A stretch of 16,035 nucleotides of DNA, from contig CAZENQ010000066.1 in assembly GCA_964513655.1 (NCBI GenBank), positions 1 to 16,035 on the forward strand. Reading direction: 5' to 3'. A program made the position numbers and the translations under genes. Below are positions 1 through 6,492 of this stretch, in pieces. The notes under the pieces are model-generated. The model saw only the letters and a program-made list of their open reading frames with translations, had not been told where the DNA came from and did not search any database. This DNA comes from G020350405 sp964513655 (lineage in GTDB: Bacteria; Planctomycetota; Phycisphaerae; Sedimentisphaerales; Anaerobacaceae). Numbering within the stretch: position 1 is the first letter of the stretch; every line of letters begins with the position of its first letter.

Positions 1-967
1 TGTCGCGGAAGTACTCGGCTATGGTGATTCCGGTGTAGACGGAGGCTTCTCTGGCGGCTACGGGCATGTTGGATGTGTTTGCAATGAGGACCGAGCGTTT
101 CATGAGGGGCTCTCCGGTGTGGGGGTCTTTTAGCTCGGGGAACTCTGTGAGGACATCTGTCATTTCGTTTCCGCGTTCTCCGCAGCCGACGTAGACAACA
201 ATTTCGGCGTCGACCCACTTTGCGAGCTGGTGCTGGACGACGGTTTTGCCGGTTCCGAAGGGTCCGGGGACACAGGCGGTACCTCCCTTTGCGACGGGGA
301 AGAAGGCGTCTATGACTCGCTGGCCGGTGACGAGGATATTGTTCGGGGCGAGCCTTTTTGTTACCGGTCTGGCGCTGCGGACGGGACATTGCTGCATAAG
401 CTTAAGCTCGGTCTCGGTGCCATCATCGGCCATGCAGACGGCGATGGTTTCGATGACGGTGTAATCGCCTTCGTCTATTTTTTGTATTTTACCGGAGACT
501 CCGGGCGGGACCATAATTTTGTGTTTTAGCAGGGTAGTTTCCTGGACCTCGCCTATGATGTCAGCGGGGCCGACCTGAGTTCCGCTGGTTACGGTTGGTA
601 CGAAGTGCCATTTTTTTTCTCTGTCGAGGCCGGGCATTGCGCTTCCTCTACTCATGAATTCGCCTTCGGCTTCTACGAGCAGGTTCAGAGGTCTCTGGAT
701 GCCGTCGTAGATACTTTCGATGAGTCCGGGTCCTAATTCGACGCTCAGGGGCGCTTCGGTGTCGACGACGGGTTCGCCGGGTCCGATGCCGGTGGTTTCC
801 TCATATACCTGGATAGAGGCGAGGTCGCCGTGCAGTTCGACGATTTCTCCTATGAGGTTTAGTTTTCCGACGCGGACGACGTCGTACATTCGTGTGCCGG
901 CCATGCCTTTTGCGACGACGACGGGGCCCGCGACTTTGACTATTTTTCCCTGTCTTGTTTCAGTCAT
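1..967 (-). CDS. atpA: V/A-type ATPase catalytic subunit A (5' part, runs off the window)
   Basis: This is the catalytic, ATP-hydrolysing/synthesising subunit of the soluble head of a V/A-type rotary ATPase. The ATG is at 967, with an AAGG ribosome site 8 nt upstream. Reading continues without a stop to base 2, giving the first 322 residues of a protein usually about 580 long; the rest lies beyond the left edge. Visible features are the N-terminal beta-barrel (about residues 1-75), the non-homologous insertion typical of subunit A rather than F-type beta (includes GSAMPGLDREKKW), and a Walker A motif GPFGTGKT at residues 235-242. The stretch after Walker A (VVYVGCGERGNEMTD) matches the family, including the conserved Glu-Arg of GERGNE. 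It follows atpF by 16 bp in the same operon. Identification is firm; only the C-terminal half is unseen. Confidence 0.96.
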   Translation of the reverse strand, partial: MTETRQGKIVKVAGPVVVAKGMAGTRMYDVVRVGKLNLIGEIVELHGDLASIQVYEETTGIGPGEPVVDTEAPLSVELGPGLIESIYDGIQRPLNLLVEAEGEFMSRGSAMPGLDREKKWHFVPTVTSGTQVGPADIIGEVQETTLLKHKIMVPPGVSGKIQKIDEGDYTVIETIAVCMADDGTETELKLMQQCPVRSARPVTKRLAPNNILVTGQRVIDAFFPVAKGGTACVPGPFGTGKTVVQHQLAKWVDAEIVVYVGCGERGNEMTDVLTEFPELKDPHTGEPLMKRSVLIANTSNMPVAAREASVYTGITIAEYFRD

Positions 968-983
968 TGTAAAAACCTTGTGC

Positions 984-1307
984 TTAGTTATTTTGTAAAA
1001 TGTTTATGCCGGTGGCGGTCTTGAGGACTTCTCCGAGAGCCCTTGTTGCGAAGCCCCTGGATTCGGTGGTGAACGGGACAACGAGAATAGACGGTATCGG
1101 GGCGTTGGTCAGGGCTGCGAAGGCTTCCTCAACCGTGGGAGCTATATTCTCGGCGACCACCACAAGGGCGTATTTTTCACTGATTATTTTATTGGCGTTT
1201 TCGATTATCTCGTCAGTCGTATGGCCCACTGAGTAGGTATCTACTCCGAGCGCGGAAAAGGGCATCACAAAATCTGCATTACCTAAGACTGCAACTTTAC
1301 CTTCCAT
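984..1307 (-). CDS. atpF: V/A-type ATPase subunit F
   Basis: Subunit F is the small Rossmann-like central-stalk protein that sits with subunit D in the rotor and modulates ATP hydrolysis. I choose the ATG at 1307 (107 aa, MEGKVAVLGNADFVMPF), which matches the family's usual length of about 100-110 and its beta-strand start. The open frame extends 21 codons further upstream to 1370, but that extension is translated repeat sequence and should not be used. Family-like stretches are GNADFVMPFSALGVDTY near the N-terminus, a hydrophobic strand (ALVVVAENIA) in the middle and PSILVVPF towards the end. Its start overlaps the last 11 bases of the four-helix gene and no clear Shine-Dalgarno is visible, so translation may be coupled to that gene. 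The order C-(insert)-F-A matches the standard V/A operon. Confidence 0.93.
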   Translation of the reverse strand: MEGKVAVLGNADFVMPFSALGVDTYSVGHTTDEIIENANKIISEKYALVVVAENIAPTVEEAFAALTNAPIPSILVVPFTTESRGFATRALGEVLKTATGINILQNN

Positions 1308-1734
1308 GATTCGTATCTCGTATCTCGTGAAGCGTATCTTGTATTTCACTTCGCGCGCTGCGAAGTGCAACTCTACTAAGTTTTTTGATTAAGTTCGTTA
1401 GCATGCGTGATTCGTGGTCAAGCTTTTCCAGTAAAAAGGTCTTTTGCCTTTCGTCTATGTATTTTAGTTCTGCGGCGATTTCGATTTGTGTTTCCAATTC
1501 AGCGCAGGAACCTAATGCCATGTATAGAAACTGCTTGTATTCTTTATTGTGAAACCTGTTAAAACCTTCGGCTATATTTGACGGTATAGAAACGGAACTT
1601 CGCTGCATTTGGCTGGCCAAACCATAAAGCTCCTGTTTAGGCAGGTCGCTTGCGTTTTCGTAGACATCCTTGACGATTTCTATGCCTTTCTTCCAGACAT
1701 CCAAATCTCTGAAATTTTTAATCTTTTCGCTCAT
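1297..1734 (-). CDS. Four-helix bundle protein (23S rRNA intervening-sequence protein family)
   Basis: This 145-residue protein belongs to the four-helix bundle family first seen inside 23S rRNA intervening sequences and related to the Avd accessory protein of diversity-generating retroelements. Diagnostic stretches are FRDLDVWKKG (residues 8-17), QMQRSSVSIPSNIAEGF (42-58), the KEYKQFLYMALGSCAELETQ block (64-83) and a last helix ending in LIKKL. No catalytic residues are known for the family and its molecular role is unclear. The gene sits between atpC and atpF, where V/A operons normally have nothing. The last 17 or so residues (SEIQDTLHEIRDTNHGR) form a heptad-like tail, translated from a 7-bp-period DNA repeat, and run into the atpF start. 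No good Shine-Dalgarno precedes the ATG at 1734. Family assignment is firm; function is unknown. Confidence 0.93.
   Translation of the reverse strand: MSEKIKNFRDLDVWKKGIEIVKDVYENASDLPKQELYGLASQMQRSSVSIPSNIAEGFNRFHNKEYKQFLYMALGSCAELETQIEIAAELKYIDERQKTFLLEKLDHESRMLTNLIKKLSRVALRSARSEIQDTLHEIRDTNHGR
1318..1335. repeat. Inverted repeat arm on the atpF side of the element
   Basis: This 18-bp arm is complementary to 1766-1783 with two mismatches. It is embedded in a degenerate tandem array with a 7-bp period: TATCTCG at 1314-1320 and 1321-1327, then TATCTTG at 1335-1341. It ends about 10 bp before the atpF start codon on the coding strand. Confidence 0.7.
1347..1367. repeat. Perfect short hairpin inside the four-helix gene tail
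   Basis: The arms CACTTCGC (1347-1354) and GCGAAGTG (1360-1367) pair perfectly around a 5-base loop. No T-run follows on either strand, so it is not a clear intrinsic terminator. It lies within the coding sequence near the C-terminus of the four-helix protein, at the boundary between the conserved body and the repeat-derived tail. Confidence 0.5.
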
Positions 1735-1765
1735 ATTTCATGTTTTTCAATACGCTTGGCGTTTC

Positions 1766-1783
1766 ACGTTTCACGAGATGCGA
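1766..1783. repeat. Inverted repeat arm on the atpC side of the element
   Basis: This is the partner of 1318-1335 (16/18 matches when reverse-complemented). It overlaps the final codons and the TGA stop of atpC (1771-1773). Next to it is a 7-bp tandem duplication, GTTTCAC at 1761-1767 and 1768-1774, echoing the 7-bp period at the other end. Confidence 0.7.
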
Positions 1784-2850
1784 TCTAAAACAAGTTTTGT
1801 GTCGAGTGAGCTCTTTTTGGCTGTCAATACCAAGCGAACTGTTCTAATTTCGTTTTCCTTGTTTAATAAGTAAGCAATGATGGGTTGAGGTCCGGCGGTA
1901 ATCTGAATCGTAGAGTTTAAGAATCCAGTCAGGAACTGGTCACACTGCTGCTCGGCCTTCAGGAAAGATTTATCGGAGGCGAGGTAGCCGGCGGCTGTTT
2001 CGACGAGTCGCTGGTAGGGCAGGTGGAAGAACAGCTGTCCGTGAGACTCGTAACCGAGGTCAGGGGCTTTTTGGAGCTGCTCAGGCGTGATGTATCCACC
2101 TTTTAGGAAGACATTTCGCTCTGCTGCCGCAAGGCCGGGCCCCTGTTCGGACTCGGTGAATTTGAGTCGGAGCATGGTGCGAATATTGGTTAAATCAATC
2201 TGAATTCTGAAAAGTGCAATGAGGAAGACGTTTTTTAACTGGTGAGCTTTTTGAAGGTTGAATTCGGCCTGGACACGGTCGATTGCGTAGTCAATGCGTC
2301 GGATATTTTTGTCCTGGTAATAGGCGAGAACGGCCTCGTCGATTGCGTGCTGCATATAGTCGGGCAGTGCGTCGTAGTTTTCCTCTTCGAGGGTCTTTTG
2401 GAACAGGTCGGCAGGGACATTGCCGTCATCGCTGTAATCGGTGCCCAGTGGTTTTTCAGTAAGTGTCCGCCTGAGTGCCAGGCGGAGGTTTGCGAAGTCA
2501 TTACGCGCTGCGAACAACTCTAAAATCGGCTCATCCAATATTAATTCCGCAAAGAGTTCGCGAAGTTCGGTCCTTCTGAGGCGGAGTATGTTTTCGAGTT
2601 CTGCGAAGTTTCTGCCGGCGTGGGGTATGGCGTATTCGGTGGCTGACAGGAGGGCAACGGCGGCCTCATAACTTTCTGCGTTGGCCATATCCGAGAGGGC
2701 GGCGCGGCTCAGCATCCGGGTCTCGAGTACGCGTACCTGAGCGGTCTGGAAGGCATAGCGCCAGTCGTCGGCGCCGACAAACGGATAGGTGTGAAAATTC
2801 AGGATGCTTTGTTCGGCAATCTCGGTTGGTTGTTCTGTCTGCGTGTTCAC
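1771..2850 (-). CDS. atpC: V/A-type ATPase subunit C
   Basis: Subunit C (yeast d homologue) is the funnel-shaped adaptor that seats the central stalk on the membrane proteolipid ring. The 359-residue length fits the family (about 330-360). The sequence is rich in helices, with recognisable stretches such as RVLETRMLSRAALSDM near residues 40-55, the central FRIQIDLTNIRTMLRLK helix and a C-terminal block NKENEIRTVRLVLTAK. It starts with GTG at 2850; AGGAAA lies 9 nt upstream. It begins 16 bp after the atpE stop. The C-terminus ends LVLDRIS with its TGA inside the inverted repeat that bounds the four-helix element, so the last few residues may have been rewritten by that insertion. Identification rests on family pattern plus fixed operon position. 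Confidence 0.92.
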   Translation of the reverse strand: MNTQTEQPTEIAEQSILNFHTYPFVGADDWRYAFQTAQVRVLETRMLSRAALSDMANAESYEAAVALLSATEYAIPHAGRNFAELENILRLRRTELRELFAELILDEPILELFAARNDFANLRLALRRTLTEKPLGTDYSDDGNVPADLFQKTLEEENYDALPDYMQHAIDEAVLAYYQDKNIRRIDYAIDRVQAEFNLQKAHQLKNVFLIALFRIQIDLTNIRTMLRLKFTESEQGPGLAAAERNVFLKGGYITPEQLQKAPDLGYESHGQLFFHLPYQRLVETAAGYLASDKSFLKAEQQCDQFLTGFLNSTIQITAGPQPIIAYLLNKENEIRTVRLVLTAKKSSLDTKLVLDRIS

Positions 2851-2866
2851 TGATTAATGTTTCCTA

Positions 2867-3457
2867 TCAGGTGAAAAGCTTTCTGGCCAATTCGATTTCG
2901 AGTTCTTTTCGAGCGCGCTGCAATAATACGTCGAGCGAGACGTTATTTTTTATTTTGCCGCGCCTCAGGATGAAACCGGCTGTGAGGTTTTGCGTTTCGT
3001 TTGCGAGTCTCAAATTTCCCTTGAAGCCCGGGCCGAGCTCGCGATTGACGTGCTTGATGAGTTTTTGGTCGATACGTTTTTCGTTCTTGTCGATGATGAT
3101 TTCCTCGTCACCTGTTTCGACGGCCTGGAGCATTAGTTTTGTCATCAGGGCGGTGTATTGGCCATCGGGCAGGTTTTGCAGCTGTGCCCGTGCCTTATCG
3201 AAGATGTCATCGATTATTTTTCTTTTTTCGGCGAGGAATTGTTTAGCGATATCCATTCTTGCGGCCGCGAGGAGATGTTCCTTTTTGTCCTGAGCCGCCT
3301 TTTGGGCAAGTATGTCCGTTTGTTTTTTGTATTCGTTCAACTGTTCGTCAAATTTACGCTGCTCGTCGGCAACTTTTTCATCGGCCTCGGCTTTTATTTT
3401 TGCGGCCTCGGTATCGGCGTCGGCAAGTATTTTTTTCACAACCTGTTCAGCATCCAT
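2867..3457 (-). CDS. atpE: V/A-type ATPase peripheral-stalk subunit E
   Basis: Subunit E pairs with the H/G subunit to form the peripheral stalk that holds the catalytic head still against the rotor. The N-terminal ~100 residues are a charged, Ala/Lys/Glu/Gln-rich coiled coil. A mixed C-terminal domain follows, with the typical GFKGNLRLANETQNLTAGFILRRG region and an amphipathic ending (LLQRARKELEIELARKLF). I prefer the second ATG at 3457 (196 aa, MDAEQVV), because GGA lies 8 nt before it; the frame also has an ATG at 3466 that adds MII, with GG directly against it. It lies between atpK and atpC as in Enterococcus ntpFIKECGABD. Confident. Confidence 0.92.
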   Translation of the reverse strand: MDAEQVVKKILADADTEAAKIKAEADEKVADEQRKFDEQLNEYKKQTDILAQKAAQDKKEHLLAAARMDIAKQFLAEKRKIIDDIFDKARAQLQNLPDGQYTALMTKLMLQAVETGDEEIIIDKNEKRIDQKLIKHVNRELGPGFKGNLRLANETQNLTAGFILRRGKIKNNVSLDVLLQRARKELEIELARKLFT

Positions 3458-3494
3458 TATTATCATCCAGTAAATTATACGCGGTTAATCTGCC

Positions 3495-4001
3495 TTATAG
3501 GGGTGCAGCGGGAGCCTCCGGCCAAGCGATACCCATCAGTATAATGAACATTGTTACAACAAGACCAAGCATGGCGTAAAGTTCGACCATGACGGCGTAG
3601 ATGACGCCGGCTTTGAATGCCATCTCTGGTCTTTTTGCAGCCATCAAGATGCCGCCGGAGCAAACTTTGCCCTGGTGAATGGCGCTGACGAGTCCGGCAA
3701 AGGCGACCGGCAGACAGGCGGCCAATATTTGCCAACCGAGCTGGACGCTTATATCGGGCACGCCGCCGGCGCCAAAAAAGTTCATGTTCAGCATTACAAG
3801 AAATGCCGCCAGGAAGCCGTACAATCCCTGTGTACCGGGGAGTACGACCATGATGAACATCTGTCCGTATCGTTCAGGCTTTTCGCTAAGTACGCCAGTT
3901 GCGCTTCTGCCGGCGATACCTATGCCGATTGCCGAGCCGATACCTGCCAAAAAAGCCGCCAAACCCGCACCAACGAAGGCCAATGTAGTTCCATAATCCA
4001 T
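3495..4001 (-). CDS. atpK: V/A-type ATPase proteolipid (rotor-ring) subunit K, predicted Na+-binding
   Basis: This 168-residue membrane protein is a fused double-hairpin proteolipid (four membrane helices) that forms the ion-carrying rotor ring. Both hairpins have the small-residue pattern (AGIGSAIGIGIAGRSATG, then GLVSAIHQGKVCSGG). The first hairpin has LPGTQGLYGF (54-63); the second has MVELYAML with the single ion-carrying glutamate E140. Residues L54, T57, Q58, Q110 and E140 correspond in spacing and order to the E. hirae NtpK Na+ ligands (L61, T64, Q65, Q110, E139). This suggests Na+ rather than H+ coupling, an inference from known structure-function work. AGG lies 6 nt before the ATG. 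The gene sits between atpI and atpE in the standard order. Confidence 0.95.
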   Translation of the reverse strand: MDYGTTLAFVGAGLAAFLAGIGSAIGIGIAGRSATGVLSEKPERYGQMFIMVVLPGTQGLYGFLAAFLVMLNMNFFGAGGVPDISVQLGWQILAACLPVAFAGLVSAIHQGKVCSGGILMAAKRPEMAFKAGVIYAVMVELYAMLGLVVTMFIILMGIAWPEAPAAPL

Positions 4002-4035
4002 TATTAACCTGCCTTTCTTAGTTAGAAACTTGTTT

Positions 4036-6018
4036 TTAGATTTTCTTAACGTAAATGTGTTTGTAGTTTTTTGAGAGGGGCTGGAATAATTTTCCGCCGC
4101 CTATAAGGAACTTCGGGAAAAATTCGGCATATTGCAGTCTCAACGTGTGGACAAAGGCGCCCAAGGCACTCAGGGCCAGATTAACGGCATGTCCGACAAT
4201 AAGTACCAGTATCATTACGACAATGCCAATGGATTCAGGTATGCCGAAGCTTGAAAGTATTTCGACAGCAACCTTGGATATGACGTTTACCGCCATTGCG
4301 ATGCCTGCGGTCACCATACCAAGCGCCATTAGTCTCAAGTAACTGAGGACGTCACCGAGATAAAATATGGCGCTAAAGAGGTTGTACAGTCCCATTCCAA
4401 TTCGACCTATCAAGGGGCCTTCGCGCTGGCTGAACAGAAAGATTGTCGCTGCGGGTATGAGTGCGAGAATTCCGAAGAATTTTCCGGCTTGTGGCGGGAC
4501 AACGTCGAATTTGGCTGCTGTGAAGATGACGATTGAATTTAACATAACGAGCCAGGTCAGCTGGTCGCATACGGCGGCTATGTAATCCTTTTGCTTTAGA
4601 TTATGGACGAATGCAATGCACAGACCGGCCATAATTTGAGTGTAACCGAGCGCCAAGGACAAGCCGAAGAACATCATAGGGTCTTCGAAGGGGTCGAACC
4701 ACATCATTTTTTCGCGGAGAGGCTTGAGTGCGGGTACGAACTGCTGGACAGCGTCGCCGAACCATCCACCGGTAAGTGCGCCCGTTACAAGGGTTACAGC
4801 AGAGCAGATTCCGAGCATCCACATGAGCTTTTTGTCGCCCTGGAATTTCTTTATGAAGAAAATCATCAGGGCGACAATAACGAGTCCGTAGCCGGCGTCG
4901 GTCAGGCAGAGGGCGAAGAACAGCGCGAAGAACGGCGCGAGGAAGGCCGTTGGGTCGACCTCGAAATGCTGGGGCATGCCGTAGAGACGTGTTATTACCT
5001 CGAAGGGCTTTATGGCATTTGTGTTTTCGATTTCAACGGGTATTTCTTCACCTTCGGCGGCTTCGATTCGTGCAAGAGTGGATGCTTCGAAGGCGGAGAC
5101 AATTTTCTCGAGGCGCGGATAGTCTTTTTGCCTTACCCAGCCTTCGAGGATGACGGTAGATTCGGTTGCGGGGGCAGCATCCCTAGTTTGCTCTCTTTGT
5201 AGCAAATTGCTGTGGTGGTCGTAGAGGATTTGGAGCTTGAGGAGATTTTCGGCGAGCAGAACCGCCTGTTCGTGCAGGTGGTTTAATTGTGTTGTGGCTT
5301 CGTTTAGCTGCCGGCTGTATTTTTCGGTAAGTTCCGCGACCGTGCCGGTCATTGGTTCGAAGTTGACAGGCTCGAATTCGGCTGACCGGAGCAGTTTCTG
5401 GACTTGTGTCAGGTTTTCATTTAGGGCGACGATGATGCAGGCGTACTTATTGTCGACTGCTGCTATTGTGTCAATGGCCGCTGCCAGCTCGCTTAGCAGT
5501 TCTGTTACCTGCTCAAACTGCTGAGCCGGCATCAGGCCAGCGAGCGCTGTTGTTTGCTGCATGCGGCCGATTTCTTCCACGGGTGTTTCGAGATGTTCCC
5601 AAGGGGTGAGCTGGTCAAAGGTGGCATCGAGATTTTCGATTTCGGAATTGAGTCTTTCGATTTCGGTTTTGGTCTGCTCGGACTGCTCGAGGATTTTTGG
5701 GATTTGGCTGTCTGCGATTGTCTGGTCGTAGGACTGCTCGGGTATGACGGTGCGCGGCGCGAGTACACTTGCGAGGCCCTTCTGCGGGGGGGCGTAATCG
5801 GTGAGGAAGGTTATACTTTTTTCGAGGCGGCTCAAGAGCTGCTCGATGTCTTTTGGGGGCTGGGCGGCGGTGGAGAGTTCGGGTGAGTTCTTGCTGACCA
5901 TGGCCTCCTGGGCGTTAAGTATCTGACAGATGCCATCGTGCTGGAGCACCTCAAGCAGTTCGGAGGCCTGCGAGCGGTGGCTGACAATCATAACTTTTGC
6001 CATTGCGGCGATGGCCAT
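4036..6018 (-). CDS. atpI: V/A-type ATPase membrane stator subunit I
   Basis: Subunit I (the a-subunit equivalent) is the membrane stator that supplies the ion half-channels next to the proteolipid ring. The 660-residue length fits. The first ~330 residues are cytoplasmic, with an N-terminal MAKVMIVSHRSQASELLEVL start and long coiled-coil segments (about 105-135 and 230-275). From about 357 the membrane domain begins (FLAPFFALFFALCLTDAGYG) with about eight hydrophobic segments. GDVLSYLRLMALG (555-567) contains R562, the position of the essential arginine that meets the proteolipid carboxylate. VGHAVNLALSALGAFVHTLRLQYAEFF (608-634) is also family-typical. It starts 4 bp after the atpH stop, and its AAGGA site is made from the last codons of atpH, so the two are probably coupled. 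Confident. Confidence 0.96.
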   Translation of the reverse strand: MAIAAMAKVMIVSHRSQASELLEVLQHDGICQILNAQEAMVSKNSPELSTAAQPPKDIEQLLSRLEKSITFLTDYAPPQKGLASVLAPRTVIPEQSYDQTIADSQIPKILEQSEQTKTEIERLNSEIENLDATFDQLTPWEHLETPVEEIGRMQQTTALAGLMPAQQFEQVTELLSELAAAIDTIAAVDNKYACIIVALNENLTQVQKLLRSAEFEPVNFEPMTGTVAELTEKYSRQLNEATTQLNHLHEQAVLLAENLLKLQILYDHHSNLLQREQTRDAAPATESTVILEGWVRQKDYPRLEKIVSAFEASTLARIEAAEGEEIPVEIENTNAIKPFEVITRLYGMPQHFEVDPTAFLAPFFALFFALCLTDAGYGLVIVALMIFFIKKFQGDKKLMWMLGICSAVTLVTGALTGGWFGDAVQQFVPALKPLREKMMWFDPFEDPMMFFGLSLALGYTQIMAGLCIAFVHNLKQKDYIAAVCDQLTWLVMLNSIVIFTAAKFDVVPPQAGKFFGILALIPAATIFLFSQREGPLIGRIGMGLYNLFSAIFYLGDVLSYLRLMALGMVTAGIAMAVNVISKVAVEILSSFGIPESIGIVVMILVLIVGHAVNLALSALGAFVHTLRLQYAEFFPKFLIGGGKLFQPLSKNYKHIYVKKI

Positions 6019-6022
6019 GGTG

Positions 6023-6328
6023 CTATCCTTTTAAGTAGTCCGTTACGGTGGTTACAGCGTCGGCGATTTTGTCAGCCACTTTATCGCGTAATTTTTGTCG
6101 CTGCTTCTCAGCCTGCGCTTTGAGATTCTCAATTTCTGTGAGGCCTTGAGATTGTGCCTTTGCAACGGCGTCTTCGATGGTTTTTTTTCTTTGCTGTTCG
6201 GCGTCAGCCAAGGTCTGCTGGTGTTTTTCTCGCAGGTGTTGAGCGTTTTTTGCCGCGTCGGCCCTGGCCTGTTCGATGATTTTTTGGGCCTGTGTTTCGG
6301 CCTCCTTAATTTGTTTTATCAATTCCAT
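6023..6328 (-). CDS. atpH: V/A-type ATPase peripheral-stalk subunit H (G-like)
   Basis: This 101-residue protein is almost wholly an Ala/Gln/Lys/Glu-rich coiled coil (MELIKQIKEAETQAQKIIEQARADAAKN...), ending VADKIADAVTTVTDYLKG. That composition, length and position as first gene of the operon match the AhaH/NtpF (eukaryotic G-like) subunit, which winds around subunit E to make the peripheral stalk. Coiled-coil sequences are weakly diagnostic, so the position directly before atpI carries much of the call. A GAGG site lies 5-6 nt before the ATG. Its last codons supply the atpI ribosome site. The 164 bp upstream (6329-6492) presumably hold the operon promoter, but I could not find a convincing -35/-10 pair there. 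Confidence 0.85.
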   Translation of the reverse strand: MELIKQIKEAETQAQKIIEQARADAAKNAQHLREKHQQTLADAEQQRKKTIEDAVAKAQSQGLTEIENLKAQAEKQRQKLRDKVADKIADAVTTVTDYLKG

Positions 6329-6492
6329 TTAAGCCTCTTTGTCTGAGAAATCTGTTTTTAATGGCCGCTACCCTACAATATTATTCGGCCCAGTTCAACA
6401 GGTATTGCCAAAATTAGGCGTGAAAATTTTGTTTTGATGTTCTGTTCAGTGATGAGCTGTTATTAGTTGATTATGGTATCATTAGAAATAGA

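Larger units (their letters stand above)
1318..1783. mobile_element. Putative intervening-sequence-like element carrying the four-helix gene
   Basis: An 18-bp imperfect inverted repeat bounds the four-helix gene: 1318-1335 and 1766-1783 pair with 16 of 18 bases identical. The enclosed 430 bp consist almost only of the four-helix gene plus a short hairpin. This is the architecture of 23S rRNA intervening sequences, which have complementary ends around the same protein family, but here it lies in a protein-coding operon. The left end reaches into the 3' end of atpC, supplying its last codons and stop. The right end lies just before the atpF ATG. There is no transposase and no clear target-site duplication. 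Calling it mobile is an inference; the repeats themselves are plain in the sequence. Confidence 0.45.

Noticed and set aside
984..1370. Longer atpF reading frame starting at 1370
   Set aside because: The extra 21 residues are translated repeat and hairpin sequence overlapping the four-helix gene; the family-like protein begins at 1307.
2826..3293. 155-codon open frame antisense to atpE/atpC
   Set aside because: Low-complexity Ser/Phe-rich mirror of coiled-coil coding sequence.
3467..3494. TATAAT between atpK and atpE on the minus strand
   Set aside because: No acceptable -35 lies 16-18 bp upstream, and the gap is a 28-bp spacer inside a tight operon.
4603..5202. 199-codon open frame antisense to atpI
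   Set aside because: Lies wholly within a well-identified gene; its product resembles nothing I know and is explained by codon bias of the opposite strand.
6329..6492. Promoter for the ATPase operon
   Set aside because: TTGGCA and TTGAAC occur on the minus strand, but no matching -10 lies at proper spacing (best is TAGGGT after TTGAAC), so I do not call one.
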